64,000 nucleotides of DNA, from the NCBI GenBank assembly GCA_003049465.1, contig PYSS01000099.1, positions 62,638 through 126,637 on the forward strand. Direction: 5' to 3'. Source of the stretch: Magnaporthiopsis rhizophila. Taxonomy: Eukaryota; Ascomycota; Sordariomycetes; Magnaporthales; Magnaporthaceae. Below are positions 46,159 through 57,235 of the stretch, in pieces. The translations under genes were made by a program, and so were the position numbers. The notes under the pieces are model-generated. The model was not told the origin of the DNA. It searched no databases and was given only the letters and a program-made list of their open reading frames with translations. Numbering within the stretch: position 1 is the first letter of the stretch; every line of letters begins with the position of its first letter.

Positions 46159-48619
46159 ATGACGGTTGCACACGATCACGGCCACCGGTCGTCCTCGACC
46201 CATCCCCCAGCAAACATGCTGGCCCTCGAGGATAGGTTTGAGGTCCTGAAGGAGATTGGAGACGGAAGCTTTGGAAGCGTGGCTCTCGCCCGCGTCCGCA
46301 CAGCAGGAGCCAGCGTTGCCCGAAGAGGCACTGTGGTAAGTCTACTTTGTCTACACCAAGAACTCCGAAGCAGCTGTTGTGCCACGAAACTGGCACAGAG
46401 GCGGCGGCGGCGGCGGCTGACACGCACAACGTTTGCTCGCTTAGGTTGCCATCAAGACGATGAAGAAGACGTTCGAGTCTTTTACCCCGTGCCTGGAGCT
46501 CCGCGAAGTCGTTTTCCTGAGGACCCTACCCGCCCACGCCCATCTCGTCCCAGCCCTCGACATCTTCCTGGACCCTTTCAGCAAGAAGCTGCATATCGCG
46601 ATGGAGTACATGGAGGGAAACCTCTACCAACTGATGAAGGCTAGGGAACACAAGTGCCTGGACAACTCTAGCGTCAAGAGCATCCTCTTCCAGATCATGC
46701 AGGGCCTGGAGCACATCCACGCCCACAGCTTTTTCCACCGCGACATCAAGCCCGAGAACATTCTGGTGTCGACAAACGGCCACCAGGAATCCACCACCTC
46801 GTTCAGGCGATACTCCTCCCTGGTCAACAGCGCCTCCACGCAGGCATACACGGTCAAGATTGCCGATTTTGGTCTTGCCAGGGAAACACACTCGAAGCTT
46901 CCGTACACTACCTACGTTTCGACAAGATGGTACAGAGCACCCGAGGTGCTCCTGCGGGCCGGCGAGTACTCGGCCCCCGTTGATATTTGGGCCGTGGGTG
47001 CCATGGCCGTTGAGGTGGCTACGCTGAAGCCGCTGTTTCCGGGCGGCAACGAAGTCGATCAGGTCTGGAGGGTGTGCGAGATCATGGGCAGCCCGGGGAA
47101 TTGGTACAACAAATCTGGTGCCAGGGTAGGTGGTGGTGACTGGAGGGAAGGGACGCGGTTGGCTGGAAAGCTCGGTTTCTCGTTCCCCAAGATGGCACCC
47201 CACGCCATGGACACGATCCTGCAGTCGCCTCAATGGCCTGCCTCGCTGAGCCAGTTCGTCACTTGGTGTCTCATGTGGGATCCCAAGGCCAGGCCAACAT
47301 CGACGCAGGCTTTGGCCCACGAGTACTTCAATGACGCTGTCGATCCACTCAGGCCCAAGTCGTCGGCCTCTAGGATACTGGGCCGCAAGCATTCGGATCT
47401 TCGCTCCGGGTCCAAGGACTCGGCCTCATCCACCCCGACATCATCGAAGCCATCATGGTTTAGGAAATCGCTCATCGGTCGGACCGATAGCAACGAAAGC
47501 GCCCCCCCGCCGCCCGTTGCCAAAGATGTCTCACCGAGACCATCGCCCCCCGTCCACACCGTGTCCGAGACCTCGAACCCGAAGGCCAAGTCCACCGCAT
47601 CCAAGAGGACAACATGGAGCAACGGCCCGTCCAATGTCGCACCGATGCCCATTCTTCCGTCGATCAAGCCCATCTCGCCTCTTTCCGACACCGTCACGGC
47701 GCAGGCCAAGACCCCCTCGTACAACGATTCGTATGCCAACGGAGCCATTCAGCGTGGCAGCGAGAAGGTTTCCAAGAAGATTGGTCGTCAGCTGTCGGTA
47801 GCGTCAAGCACGAACAACTACGCCGAAATTCACAGGCAGCAGGCCGAAAGGGCGCTCAACGGGAACGGTGGGGTTTCGTCGCCCCCTAGCGCCCACAAGG
47901 AGAGCTTTTTCTCGCACTTGCGCAAGAGGGCCCGCCGCTTCTCGGGAAGGCATCAGACTCCAATGTCGCCCAGTTCAGACGACGTCGAGGCCCAGGCTGG
48001 ATGTGGGCCATGGAGCAGCAATCGTTCCTCCATGGTCATCGATCAGCCGGCTCCCATCGCCAAGGATGGCGTGTACGAGGCCCATCACGCCTCCGAGGCT
48101 CTGCTCCCGCCCGCAGTCCCTATTCACAACCTGAACGCAAGTACGAGCACCCTGAAGAGGCACCACTCCCTTCCCCACCACCAGCCGAGGTCCGTCGACA
48201 ACCTCATCGCGACCAACCGCACCGTCGCCGGCGGACCCGTGTCGAGCCGAACGAGGAGGGCGCAGGCTGTCCAAGGCGTTCACCAGTACGACGCACCAGA
48301 CGAGGAGGACGAGCTCCTAGACGAGGTGCTGAACTCGACACACAAGGCTATGAACCGTCTCGATAAAGACCCGAAGCCTCTAGGGCGGTCGGCCAGCACC
48401 ATGGCCGTTTCAACCACGAACCCGTACCCAACCCCATCGCCGTCCGCTAACGGCAACTCGGTCCTATTCGGAGACGGACACGAGGCCGTAACCCCCAAGC
48501 CGCTGAACCTTAACAAGAAGACGACGGCCGAACACAAGTGGCCGACGCCGCCGTACGAGGAGAGCGAGTGGGCTGCGTCAGCCTCTGCCAGCATTTGGGC
48601 AGCGAGCAATCGGTTCTAG
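46159..48619 (+). CDS. Ime2/RCK-family (MAK-like) protein kinase
   Basis: A CDK/MAPK-related kinase. Yeast Ime2 drives meiosis, and Aspergillus ImeB and Neurospora IME-2 affect sexual development. Two exons (46159-46335, 46445-48619) give 783 residues. Kinase features: G-loop GDGSFGSV, K63 in VAIKTMK, FFHRDIKPENILV, an insert of about 30 residues, KIADFGLARE, and activation loop PYTTYVSTRWYRAPEVLL with a T214-x-Y216 site typical of the family. A disordered tail of more than 400 residues follows, with Ser/Pro-rich stretches, SFFSHLRKRARRFSGRH (basic) and the conserved-looking end STHKAMNRLD. The first in-frame ATG is used; a second at MLALEDRF (46216) would still keep the whole kinase. A 6.2 kb gene-free region lies upstream. 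Confidence 0.93.
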
Positions 48620-51600
48620 AGGAACGCTAACAATTGCTTGTTGCCCGTCCGTCCTTGTCTAAAAACAGCACCATTGTTATTTATCAACCACACAACATCA
48701 TACTCATCGACACTGGCGTGACATTACTTTTTCCCGTTTGACTAAAGAGGTTCCTATTTTTTCACACATCATGGGATGGTGTTTCGGCGTTGAAGCACGC
48801 TTGTTTCTTTGCGTCTCTATATGGGTGGCCTGGACAATTGCATTCATTCGTCCCTTTCATCTGTTGTCGTGGAGAGTTCTTTTCTGTTCTTCTTCGCCCG
48901 ACAACCTTTTTGTCTTCCACCCTGTTGGCACTTGCCACAAATTTTCACTTTTTTTTTTTTCTTCTCCCTTCGTGATAGGGACCGGTGTCCACTGCTGACC
49001 CATTCGCATGGTGACTTAGTCTTTCTTGGTCTGATACTGAGCGCGTCGTTTTACCAAGCGAACAACAGGGAGAATGCCGCGTCATTGCAATGCGCTGACG
49101 AGGCTTTTTTGAGGAGGTTCTTTTTTTCCTTTTTTTTCCTTTCCCCCATCGAACCCTGGGACGATCCAAAGAGGCCTTGTTCTTATTTCTTTTTTTTTCC
49201 ATCTCGGTGTTTCTTCATCTATACTTCCTGCCACTGTCTACCAGTTCTTTTTTTTTCGTTTGTTGTTGTCTTTCGCTTTCCGTTGAAAAGAAAAATACCC
49301 CCATATAGATTGCACGGCTGGCCACCTCCTCCCCCCTTTTCGAAAATAAGAAATCGGAGGCCAGATACCAGGGCATTGTATCTCCCTCGGATATATGCAC
49401 TGTTCTTTTTCACTTGAAGCCATTTTTGTTTCATTTGTCAGATCTCTTCTCTCTCTCTCTTCACATTATATCTCATGTCAATATCTACATATAGCAGGCA
49501 AACCTGGCCATAAGCGGCGGGCGTTGCGGGACATGGACGTGGGGTGTTGGTGTGGTGTCCCTGCTGGATAGATCACTCTTCTCTTTTGCCCGATCATACC
49601 TTTTTTTGATCTCAACTCGGACTTTATTTACTCCATATCCGCTTTCAAGCGCATGGTCTGATGTCTGTTGTTATTGCTGCGCGTTTGTAGGGTTGGTATG
49701 GTATCCTGGTGCCCCGCCTTGTTCCCAGCCTCTTCATTTCTCCTTTTTTTTATTTTCCTTCTATATATCTCTGCTATCTAGACACTCACTGTTCATTGCG
49801 TTGCAGTTTTCTGCTTGTTGGTTCTTGTTTTCTTCCTTTTGTCCAGCACTAGCATCTGACAGGGCGGTTTAGGAAATGCTATCTCATCAAGGGAGGTCGT
49901 CCTCCCAGAATCTTTTCTTTGTTTTTCCGTTTCGTCATCTCCAGTTTCTTTCTCTCCTTTGTCATCATTATCTTTTCCGCGCCGCACCCTTTGCCGTTGT
50001 GTATGAAGGGGTATCTAGTATGATGGTGGATCTTTTGTGCAAGAACCACTAGGTTTCGAGCACCGACACCCCAAGGGGACGGCCGGTTCGGCTGGGTTTT
50101 GGGGGTGAGTGCTAGGGGATGGTAATTGGAAGTCAATGCGAGAATATGCGATGCTGCTGTGCCCTAACTATGCTTTGATGTGATGCTCCTAACTTCTAGA
50201 GCCTGATCCGACTTCTTCTCTATCCGATGCATGTATCCGACTGTGCATTGAGGCGAAGCTATCCAACTCGGGGCGCAGCTGCATCGCCTTGGGTGCCGCT
50301 CAGCTGCAACCCGCAAGTGCAATCTTAGGGATCCTCTCCCCATCCCCGCAATCCGCTCCTTTAACGGCACTTGAGCGGATGAATGGGCGCCTTTTCTCCA
50401 CGACGCCGCCCTGTGAGCCATGAGTTTCTATATGTGGCACGTGCGTTGGTGGCGATCTCCCGCCGACGCCTGCCATCCACGTTTCTGCACACGCGTGTTT
50501 GTGAGACATAAACAATGCATGGATGAGCTTGGCCTTGTCCCTTTTGGACTGGCGGGCGCCGCACCCCTGCATGTCCCGGCAGAGATGATGACGTTGAGAA
50601 GATAACTGATGGAACCCGCAAGCAATTGGATCAAGAACAGATTGGGCTGGGCCTATGTATGTACACACGAAACCCCGATGCCTCATGGGCAGTGAACAGA
50701 CGACGTGGAGGCGGTGCAAATTCAGCGACGCAGCGATGCTGGGACAGGGTGCAGAATACTGCTGCTGCCTGGCGCCAACACTCGATGTGAGGAGGTGCCC
50801 CTCCTGCCGCTTTGGGGTGGTTCGAGGGAACAGCAAGGGTACGAAGGAACTCCGAGGAAGATGCGATGGGTGGGTGCCTCTCAAGCGTCGTCATCCGGAC
50901 TACGCAGAACAATAGGTATTTACCTTAGGCAGACATTCTTTTTTGATTCTTCTCCTCTGCCCATTGACTACGTTTTGATCCAGGACATCGCCTGTCGAAT
51001 TACGAGGTTGTTTTGTTTGCATTCCTGCGGGCTGCGGAGGAGAAATTGGCTTGAGCGGGCGGGGGATTCCACAGAGAGAGCCGAGCACGAAAAAAAATAA
51101 AATAAGACGGCAGAACACCAGAGAACCAGACGTCAAGCCATCAGCTTGTCAGATTCTTCCAGGGCTGAGCCGACCCAACCAAGCTGATCCCGATCGAGAA
51201 GACTGGCGTCTGCACCAACACCGCCCTTTTTTTTTCCGGCTCACGCCCCACGCGCAGCCATTAGACGACGGCTTTGTTGGCTGCTGCTGCTGCTGCCATA
51301 CACGCACGGCGCCTCTCTCTCTCTGTCACGCACTCACGCCGTTTGCCCCTCACCACCCAAAGCCCTGGGCCTGGCGTGAGTTGAAGTCCGCTGTCGGCGA
51401 GGACAACTGTCGCGTCTTCCTGTCGCTCTCGTCATCAGCCCGGCCAAGCTCTGCTTCGCTGGGGTTTGGTCTCTTTTCGCCTCGTCTCCATTGGGCAACC
51501 CCGACTCCCTTGTCGGCGGCTCCCCACGCCTGGGGCTCCATTTTACGGAGCAGGGCGCCGGACTCAATCGGGCGCTGCGCTTGCGGTTGAGTTTGCTGTT

Positions 51601-51843
51601 TGGCGCATGTTGTGATCAAGCACGGCATCCATCCGGACGGCGTTTGTGCGCTGCTTTTTTTCTGCTGAGCGGGGCTTTTCCCCCCTGATTTCCTTGCGTG
51701 GGCCAGCTACCTCCGTACCTAGGTAGCGCCGGTCCAAGGGATTGTACTACTCCGTCCTCCGGCCTCGTTGTCGCCGGACCGGAGATACTGCAAGCAAGGA
51801 AAAACACCACCACTCACCACGAGCTAAACGCCAGTCAAACACC
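48620..51843. other. 3.2 kb intergenic region, pyrimidine-rich at its left
   Basis: The plus strand is strongly T/C-biased from about 48740 to 50000, with many T runs, consistent with a long 3' tail of the kinase gene. The right third (about 51050-51840) looks like promoter and leader of the HSP70-like gene, with (CT) repeats near 51310. No coding sequence is supported. Confidence 0.55.
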
Positions 51844-53999
51844 ATGGCTACCTACAACCTGCCCATCCGGTCGGTCTCGTCCACGTCCACATCGAGCTCG
51901 ACGAGAAACCAGGATACCATGTCGGGCCAGAGCACTCCGCCTTCGTCGGCCACCACCCCCGGGCCCGCAAGGGACTTTGCTCCCATCGCCGACCGCTTGA
52001 TTGTCGGCGTCGACTTTGGAACTACATTCTCTGGGTGAGCACCCCTGATTCTGATGAGCTGCTGGCAAAGAAACGCCCAAGTCCCGCTAACCACTCACAA
52101 CCCACAGCGTCGCCGCCGTGTACACGTCGACGCCGGACGACATCGAGATCATCAAGACGTGGCCGGGCGGCAACGGCATCACGTCAGACAAGGTACCGAC
52201 AGAGATCTCGTACGACGTGCCGCCCGACGCGCCCGTGGGCACGGAGCCGACGGTCAAGTGGGGGTTCCAGTTCCGGCCCGAGGAGTCGCGGCTGCGGTGC
52301 ATCAAGTTGTTCCTGGACCGGTCGCAGAAGCTGCCCTTCTACGTCAGCCAGCTCGAGACGGCGACGCAGCTGCGCCGCTACAACAAGACGGTCGTCGACG
52401 CCGTCTCGGACTACCTGACCCAGGTCCACCGCCACACCATGGACACGCTCACGCGCCGCTACGGCGAGAGCTTCATGGCATCGACCAAGGTCGACTACGT
52501 CCTCACCTGCCCGGCCGTATGGTCCGACGCGGCCAAGAACACGACGCTGCAGGCGGCCGAGCGCGCAGGGATGGGAGCGCGCGCCACCATCTCCATGATC
52601 AGCGAGCCCGAGGCCGCGGCCGTTTACACGCTCAAGGCCATCCAGCCGAACCACCTCAACGCCGGCGACAACTTCATCGTGTGCGACGGCGGCGGCGGCA
52701 CGGTGGACCTGATCGCGTACAAGATCATATCGCTCAAGCCGCTACGCGTCGAGGAGTCGGCCGTGGGCACGGGCGGGCTCTGCGGAAGTGCGTTTTTGAA
52801 CTACAGGTTCGAGGAGCACGTCAGGGGCCGGCTGGGCGCCAGCAGGTTCGACGAGATGAAGGTCAAGAAGAGCAAGACGTGGCAGATGGGGCTGCGGTAC
52901 TTTGAGGATTACGTCAAGAGGAATTTCAGCGAGGAGTCGGACGAGTTCAACGTGCCGTGAGTTTTGTGTTTCTGGAAGACCTTGAAGTCGTGCTTGACTT
53001 TTTTACTGACCAAGAGTGAAAAAAAAGCTTCCCCGGCCTGCCCGACGACGAAGAGGCCGGCATAGACTCGGGCTTCATGATCCTGACGACGGCGCAGGTA
53101 AAAGACATCTTCGAGCCCGTGGTCAAGCAGGTCTGCGACCTGGTGCAGGGCCAGGTCGACGGCCTGCGGGCAAAGGGCGGCGTCGTGTCGGGCATCATCC
53201 TGGTGGGCGGCTTCGGGCAGAGCGACTACCTGTACCGGCGGCTGAAGGCGCACTTCACGAGCGCAGCCCCTCCGCCCTACAGCGAGCGGCCGACGCACGC
53301 GGGATCGTCGAGCCAGGGCGGCGACGACAACGCCTCCATCGAGGTGATGCAGCCGCTCTACGCCTGGACGGCCGTCGTCCGGGGCGCGGTGCTGCGCGGG
53401 CTCGAGGGCAACATGGTCATTTCGCGCAAGGCGCGGTACCACTACGGCACGTCGTACGCCACCGTGTACGACGAGGACAAGCACTCTGTCAATGAGCGGT
53501 ACTGGTCGCCGCTGTGGGAGCGGTGGATGGTGTCGGACCGGATGCAGTGGCATATTAGCAAGGTGGGGTTTTTCTTTTCTTTTTTTTTTTTTTTGGTGCC
53601 TTTGTCTCACTCACTCACTCTCACTATATGAGGCATACCAACTGATCTTTGTCTGCTTGTACACAGGGAGAGGCCATCTCACCGCTCTCGCCCATCGCCT
53701 TCCACTACACGCGCAACTTCCGGCCGGGCCAGTCGCTGGTGGTGACGGACGACCTGATCGCGTGCGAGGCCGACGAGCCGCCGGCCGCCTACACGCGCGA
53801 CCTGATACACACGTGCACGCTGACCACTGACCTCAACGCCGTGCCGCGCAGCCTGTTTACGCGCCTGACGACTACGCGGGGCGTCGAGTTTGACAACCTC
53901 GACTTCACGCTCGAGATGATTGTCGACAGCGCCGGGTTGGGGTTCGAGCTCAAGGTGGATGGGGTGAGGTATGGACGGGTCGAGGCGGAGTTTCACTGA
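51844..53999 (+). CDS. HSP70-like ATPase (divergent, HSPA12-like fungal class)
   Basis: An actin-like ATPase related to HSP70 but not a canonical chaperone. Four exons (51844-52034, 52108-52956, 53028-53562, 53667-53999) give 635 residues. Nucleotide-binding signatures: phosphate-1 LIVGVDFGTTFSGVAAVY (split by intron 1), AVWSDAAKNTTLQAAERAG, phosphate-2 FIVCDGGGGTVDLIAYKI, and adenosine motif GIILVGGFGQSDYLYRRLK. The normal peptide-binding domain and EEVD-like end are absent; the C terminus is a short beta-type region. Filamentous fungi carry many such paralogues, usually of unknown role. The start is in strong context (caccATGG). A Ser/Thr-rich leader of about 45 residues precedes the ATPase. 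Confidence 0.9.
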
Positions 54000-54735
54000 T
54001 TTTTTATCTAGGAGTTGTCCGGTTGCGTGGACCTTGGATATGTGACTTTTGAGTAACTGGGTCCAGGCGCTGTTTGATCAAGTTTCATGGTCTACTTTTT
54101 TGGACATTCGTCGTTTATGATGGTACATATTCACCAGCGACGTTGGAGCTTCATCGGCTTGTATGTATACACGGAGCCAAGCATGACAACACCCTTAATA
54201 ACACAAATAACTATTGGATTGGGTTACAATGATATACAGTCATATTGGAGGACCACCTGTTGGTCCATCGTGAGCCTATCGCTGCCCCTATCTCGTTACG
54301 CATTTTGGGGTATAAAACGATAGGAGATGAAAGAGACATAATTGGGAAGTGGAGTGAGGGCATACTGGCCAGATGGTTTGAACGTATCCAGGCCGGCTTC
54401 GAGGAAAACGGGATACAAGGAGGGGTGATTCGAGCCTATCCAAACCATGTTCCGTCAGAGAAAAAAAAAGGATAGGAGACACCATTTGAGCCTATCCAAA
54501 CCAGACTTCGTTAGAGTAAAAAGAGATGTTCATAGAGGAGGGCATCCTGGGATATCATTGGCGTGGGCTGGGTGTTGACCGTGGAATAAAAGTGGACCGC
54601 TGCTGCCTGTTGCGGGTGTTGTTGTTTGGTCGGGTGTTCCTTCCAGGCAGCCAGCCGGGGGCGAAAAAAAAAAAACCAAAACCAACTCAATCTCGACCAC
54701 CATCCATCAACTTCTGCTGTTTTCATTTCATTTTT
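54000..54735. other. Convergent 3' region with short repeats
   Basis: 736 nt between convergent genes. It holds two diverged 29-nt direct repeats (54432-54460, 54488-54516) and the inverted word GGATAGG between them. Confidence 0.6.
54432..54516. repeat. Pair of 29-nt direct repeats with an inverted GGATAGG
   Basis: Both copies start GAGCCTATCCAAACC and end AGAG, differing at six or seven central positions, with a 56-nt period. Between them GGATAGG (54470-54476) is the exact inverse of CCTATCC inside each copy, so alternative hairpins can form. A related cgataggaga word lies at about 54319. No transposon coding sequence is near. Confidence 0.65.
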
Positions 54736-55380
54736 TCACTTCTTGATCTTCTTCTTCTCCTCCTTCCTCCGCAGCCGATCCTCTCTCGCCTGGTCAAACA
54801 CCACCACCCCTCTGTCAGTCTTGCTGCGCACGCCGCCGCCCACACGCAACGACGCGCCGGGCTTGTCGGCGCCGGCTTGCCTCATGCGCCTCAGCGACTC
54901 GGGCAGCTCCGTGTACTGCATGCACTGCTCATAGGTGGCGCCGTCGATGATGCCGTGGTGGTGCAGGTGTCTGATGACGTAAAAGTCGGGCCGCATGTGC
55001 GTGTACGTGTACGCGGCGTAGCCGCCGTAGCCGTCGCGGGGGTACCCGACGACGTGGTGGGCCACGTGTCGCAGTCGTCGCTCGAACTGAAGCCGGCGCT
55101 TGCTGCTCCGGGTGCTGCTGCTGGTCTTTTCGCCGCTGTCGAAGACGCCGTCGTCGCAGAACCAGCACAGCGACTTGGCGGGGAACCGCCCTCCCAGGTG
55201 GCCGGCCACGTGCGCGACCCAGCTGTCGATCTCGTGCGCCCCAAACGACCACGCGCAGCCCAGCAGGTCGCGGAACTCGCAGACCAGGGGCCCTTCTTGT
55301 TCTTCTTCGATCGTCGACGTCGCAGTGTACACCGTGTCGAACGAGTACACGGAACTGCTTCGGTCGAATACGGCCGTCAT
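54736..55380 (-). CDS. Small Cys/His-rich protein, unknown function
   Basis: A single exon of 214 residues from an ATG at 55380; the frame is open for a little upstream without another ATG. The middle has a C2H2-like arrangement: VCEFRDLLGCAWSF, then EIDSWVAHVAGHLGGRFP and LCWFCDDGVF. This is a spacing of Cys, Trp, His and Cys often seen in orphan fungal zinc-finger proteins. A basic region (RRLQFERRLRHVAHHV) and a Gly/Tyr-rich patch follow, and the C terminus is lysine-rich (RRKEEKKKIKK). I do not recognise a named family; transcription-factor or RNA roles are not shown. It overlaps no other gene. Confidence 0.65.
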   Translation of the reverse strand: MTAVFDRSSSVYSFDTVYTATSTIEEEQEGPLVCEFRDLLGCAWSFGAHEIDSWVAHVAGHLGGRFPAKSLCWFCDDGVFDSGEKTSSSTRSSKRRLQFERRLRHVAHHVVGYPRDGYGGYAAYTYTHMRPDFYVIRHLHHHGIIDGATYEQCMQYTELPESLRRMRQAGADKPGASLRVGGGVRSKTDRGVVVFDQAREDRLRRKEEKKKIKK

Positions 55381-57235
55381 GGCGGTGGTGGTCGAGGTCG
55401 AGGCGCTGTCGTCGGTTGCCAAAGACCGGGTATAGCTGCTCCTGCTACCGGCCGGCCGGCTGCCGTCCCGCGGCTGGAGCGGATGCTGCTGATCTACAAG
55501 GGCTGCGATGAGGGTCTGCGGTATTTACTCGCGTGCACCCCCCTCCTTTTGACGTCGTGCGGATGCTACTGCTGCTTTCTCCGCTCTGGCGGCTTACCAG
55601 TCATTGGGGGAGGGTCAAAATCCCCTTGGTGAGCTGGGGAGAAGATGGAGACAAGAGGAAGAAGGGTTCGGGCTCTTTTTTGTTTCTTCTGCTTCTGCGG
55701 CCACCCTCTTTGCTCATCTCCTCCCACGGCTGGCAACTGCTCGGCTCGCTCGTGTCTCGTTGGGCGCGCAGAAAGTGGGGTTGCGATGCGGCCTGCAGAT
55801 TCCGCTGTCCAAGTGGCAGGATGCAACTCGTTGGGATTATATTGGCGCCTTTGGGAGATGGGTTTCACTGCACGAAGCAAGCATGGAACCAAAAACCCTC
55901 ATATCTCGCGCCATCTTACATCTCTGGGAGGGTGGCTCGAGTGGGCATTCTCGGACTCTATATAGACACGCATCTGCTAGCAGTCTCGCGCGCGCCGACT
56001 GTTCTGTCCGGGCTGCCATATCGACGTGGTCCCTCTCCCGTCTCCGCCATTCCCGATCTTCCGTGCGTTCGTTTTAGAACGAAAACCCACCGGGGCGGCC
56101 CAAATGCGGAGCGATTGCGTTTTGGGTGGTCGGGTGGACGAGGTGGGGGGAGCAGAAAGCTAAAAACGCTAAAAGAGACGGCCGGGAAGATGACTGCAGC
56201 ACAAAGGGTAAAATCGAGACCCACGTAGACAGCAGCATGCATCGTGTCTCTCGTGCGTACGTAGACACAGGTGTAAAACAATGGGGTAGGGAGGAGGACG
56301 GCGCCGCGAAGAGCGGTCGAGTGACCCCTGCCACTGCATGAGGGCGCGCATTGCATAACATGCAGAAGCGCGACCCAAGAGAACTCGACGGGTACCGTTC
56401 CCATGACAGAAGCAGTTGTGGCAGCACATAAAACCTTGGGGCTACACGCACGCGTCCTTGGCGAGCGTGTTGTGCAAATTGGCCGGCACGGAGCTTGACA
56501 TTCGGGGTACTTTGGCGGTACATTTGGTTACACCTGGCGGCAATTCGCGGGTGGTTGCCGCGGGTGCGACGTGTGTGCATCAAAGGAAAGATCACGGAAG
56601 AGTAACGTAAATCGGGATAACTCATGATGCATGATCTTCCAAATCAGTGGAGAATGGCCTGACAATCCTGGGTTGCATCACGTGATGACACATGTGACGC
56701 TTCTCCACCCAGGTTTTTCGATTATTCGTACCAAAGGCTCCTGCTCGACTGCTGGTCAAAACTCCTGAATAGGTTGGTCATTCTTTTCTTTCATTGCCTG
56801 CTATTCTCAAACAATTTTACACCTCCTTCCTCTATGGCTGGCCTAACCATGTTAGAAAACTGCACGTTCGGCGTCCCTTCTCACTTCTCACAAAATGGCC
56901 TCGGAGAAACTCGAGTTTTGCTGTTTGCGCCCCCCCAATCCCATTGAAGCAACGGCGCCTCCTGCTCAGCCACCTGCTTGGCGCGCACTTTTCATTCGCC
57001 CATATCTTCCCAATACCATGGCTGAACCTCAAGGAGGACGTCCGATGGGGGCTGGGAGCGCGCGTGAGGCCGCCCAGCTTGTATGTGTCGAGAATAAAAC
57101 GAGTATAGCGCCATGTGGTCAGGCTGGATATGAAGCGCTCCGAATCCAAGATTTTAGGTCTCCGTCGTTTTCTCTCATTTCTCTGTGCTGAAAAGCTCCC
57201 GTGGTGACCAGAGAAGATCTGCGAACTCTTCCAAC
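55381..57235. other. Intergenic region
   Basis: 1.86 kb between divergent genes, expected to contain both promoters. Open frames on either strand lack family features or good starts. Nothing else was recognised. Confidence 0.55.

Noticed and set aside
49200..49440. Overlapping short frames rich in Phe or Lys
   Set aside because: They arise from T runs in the pyrimidine-rich region.
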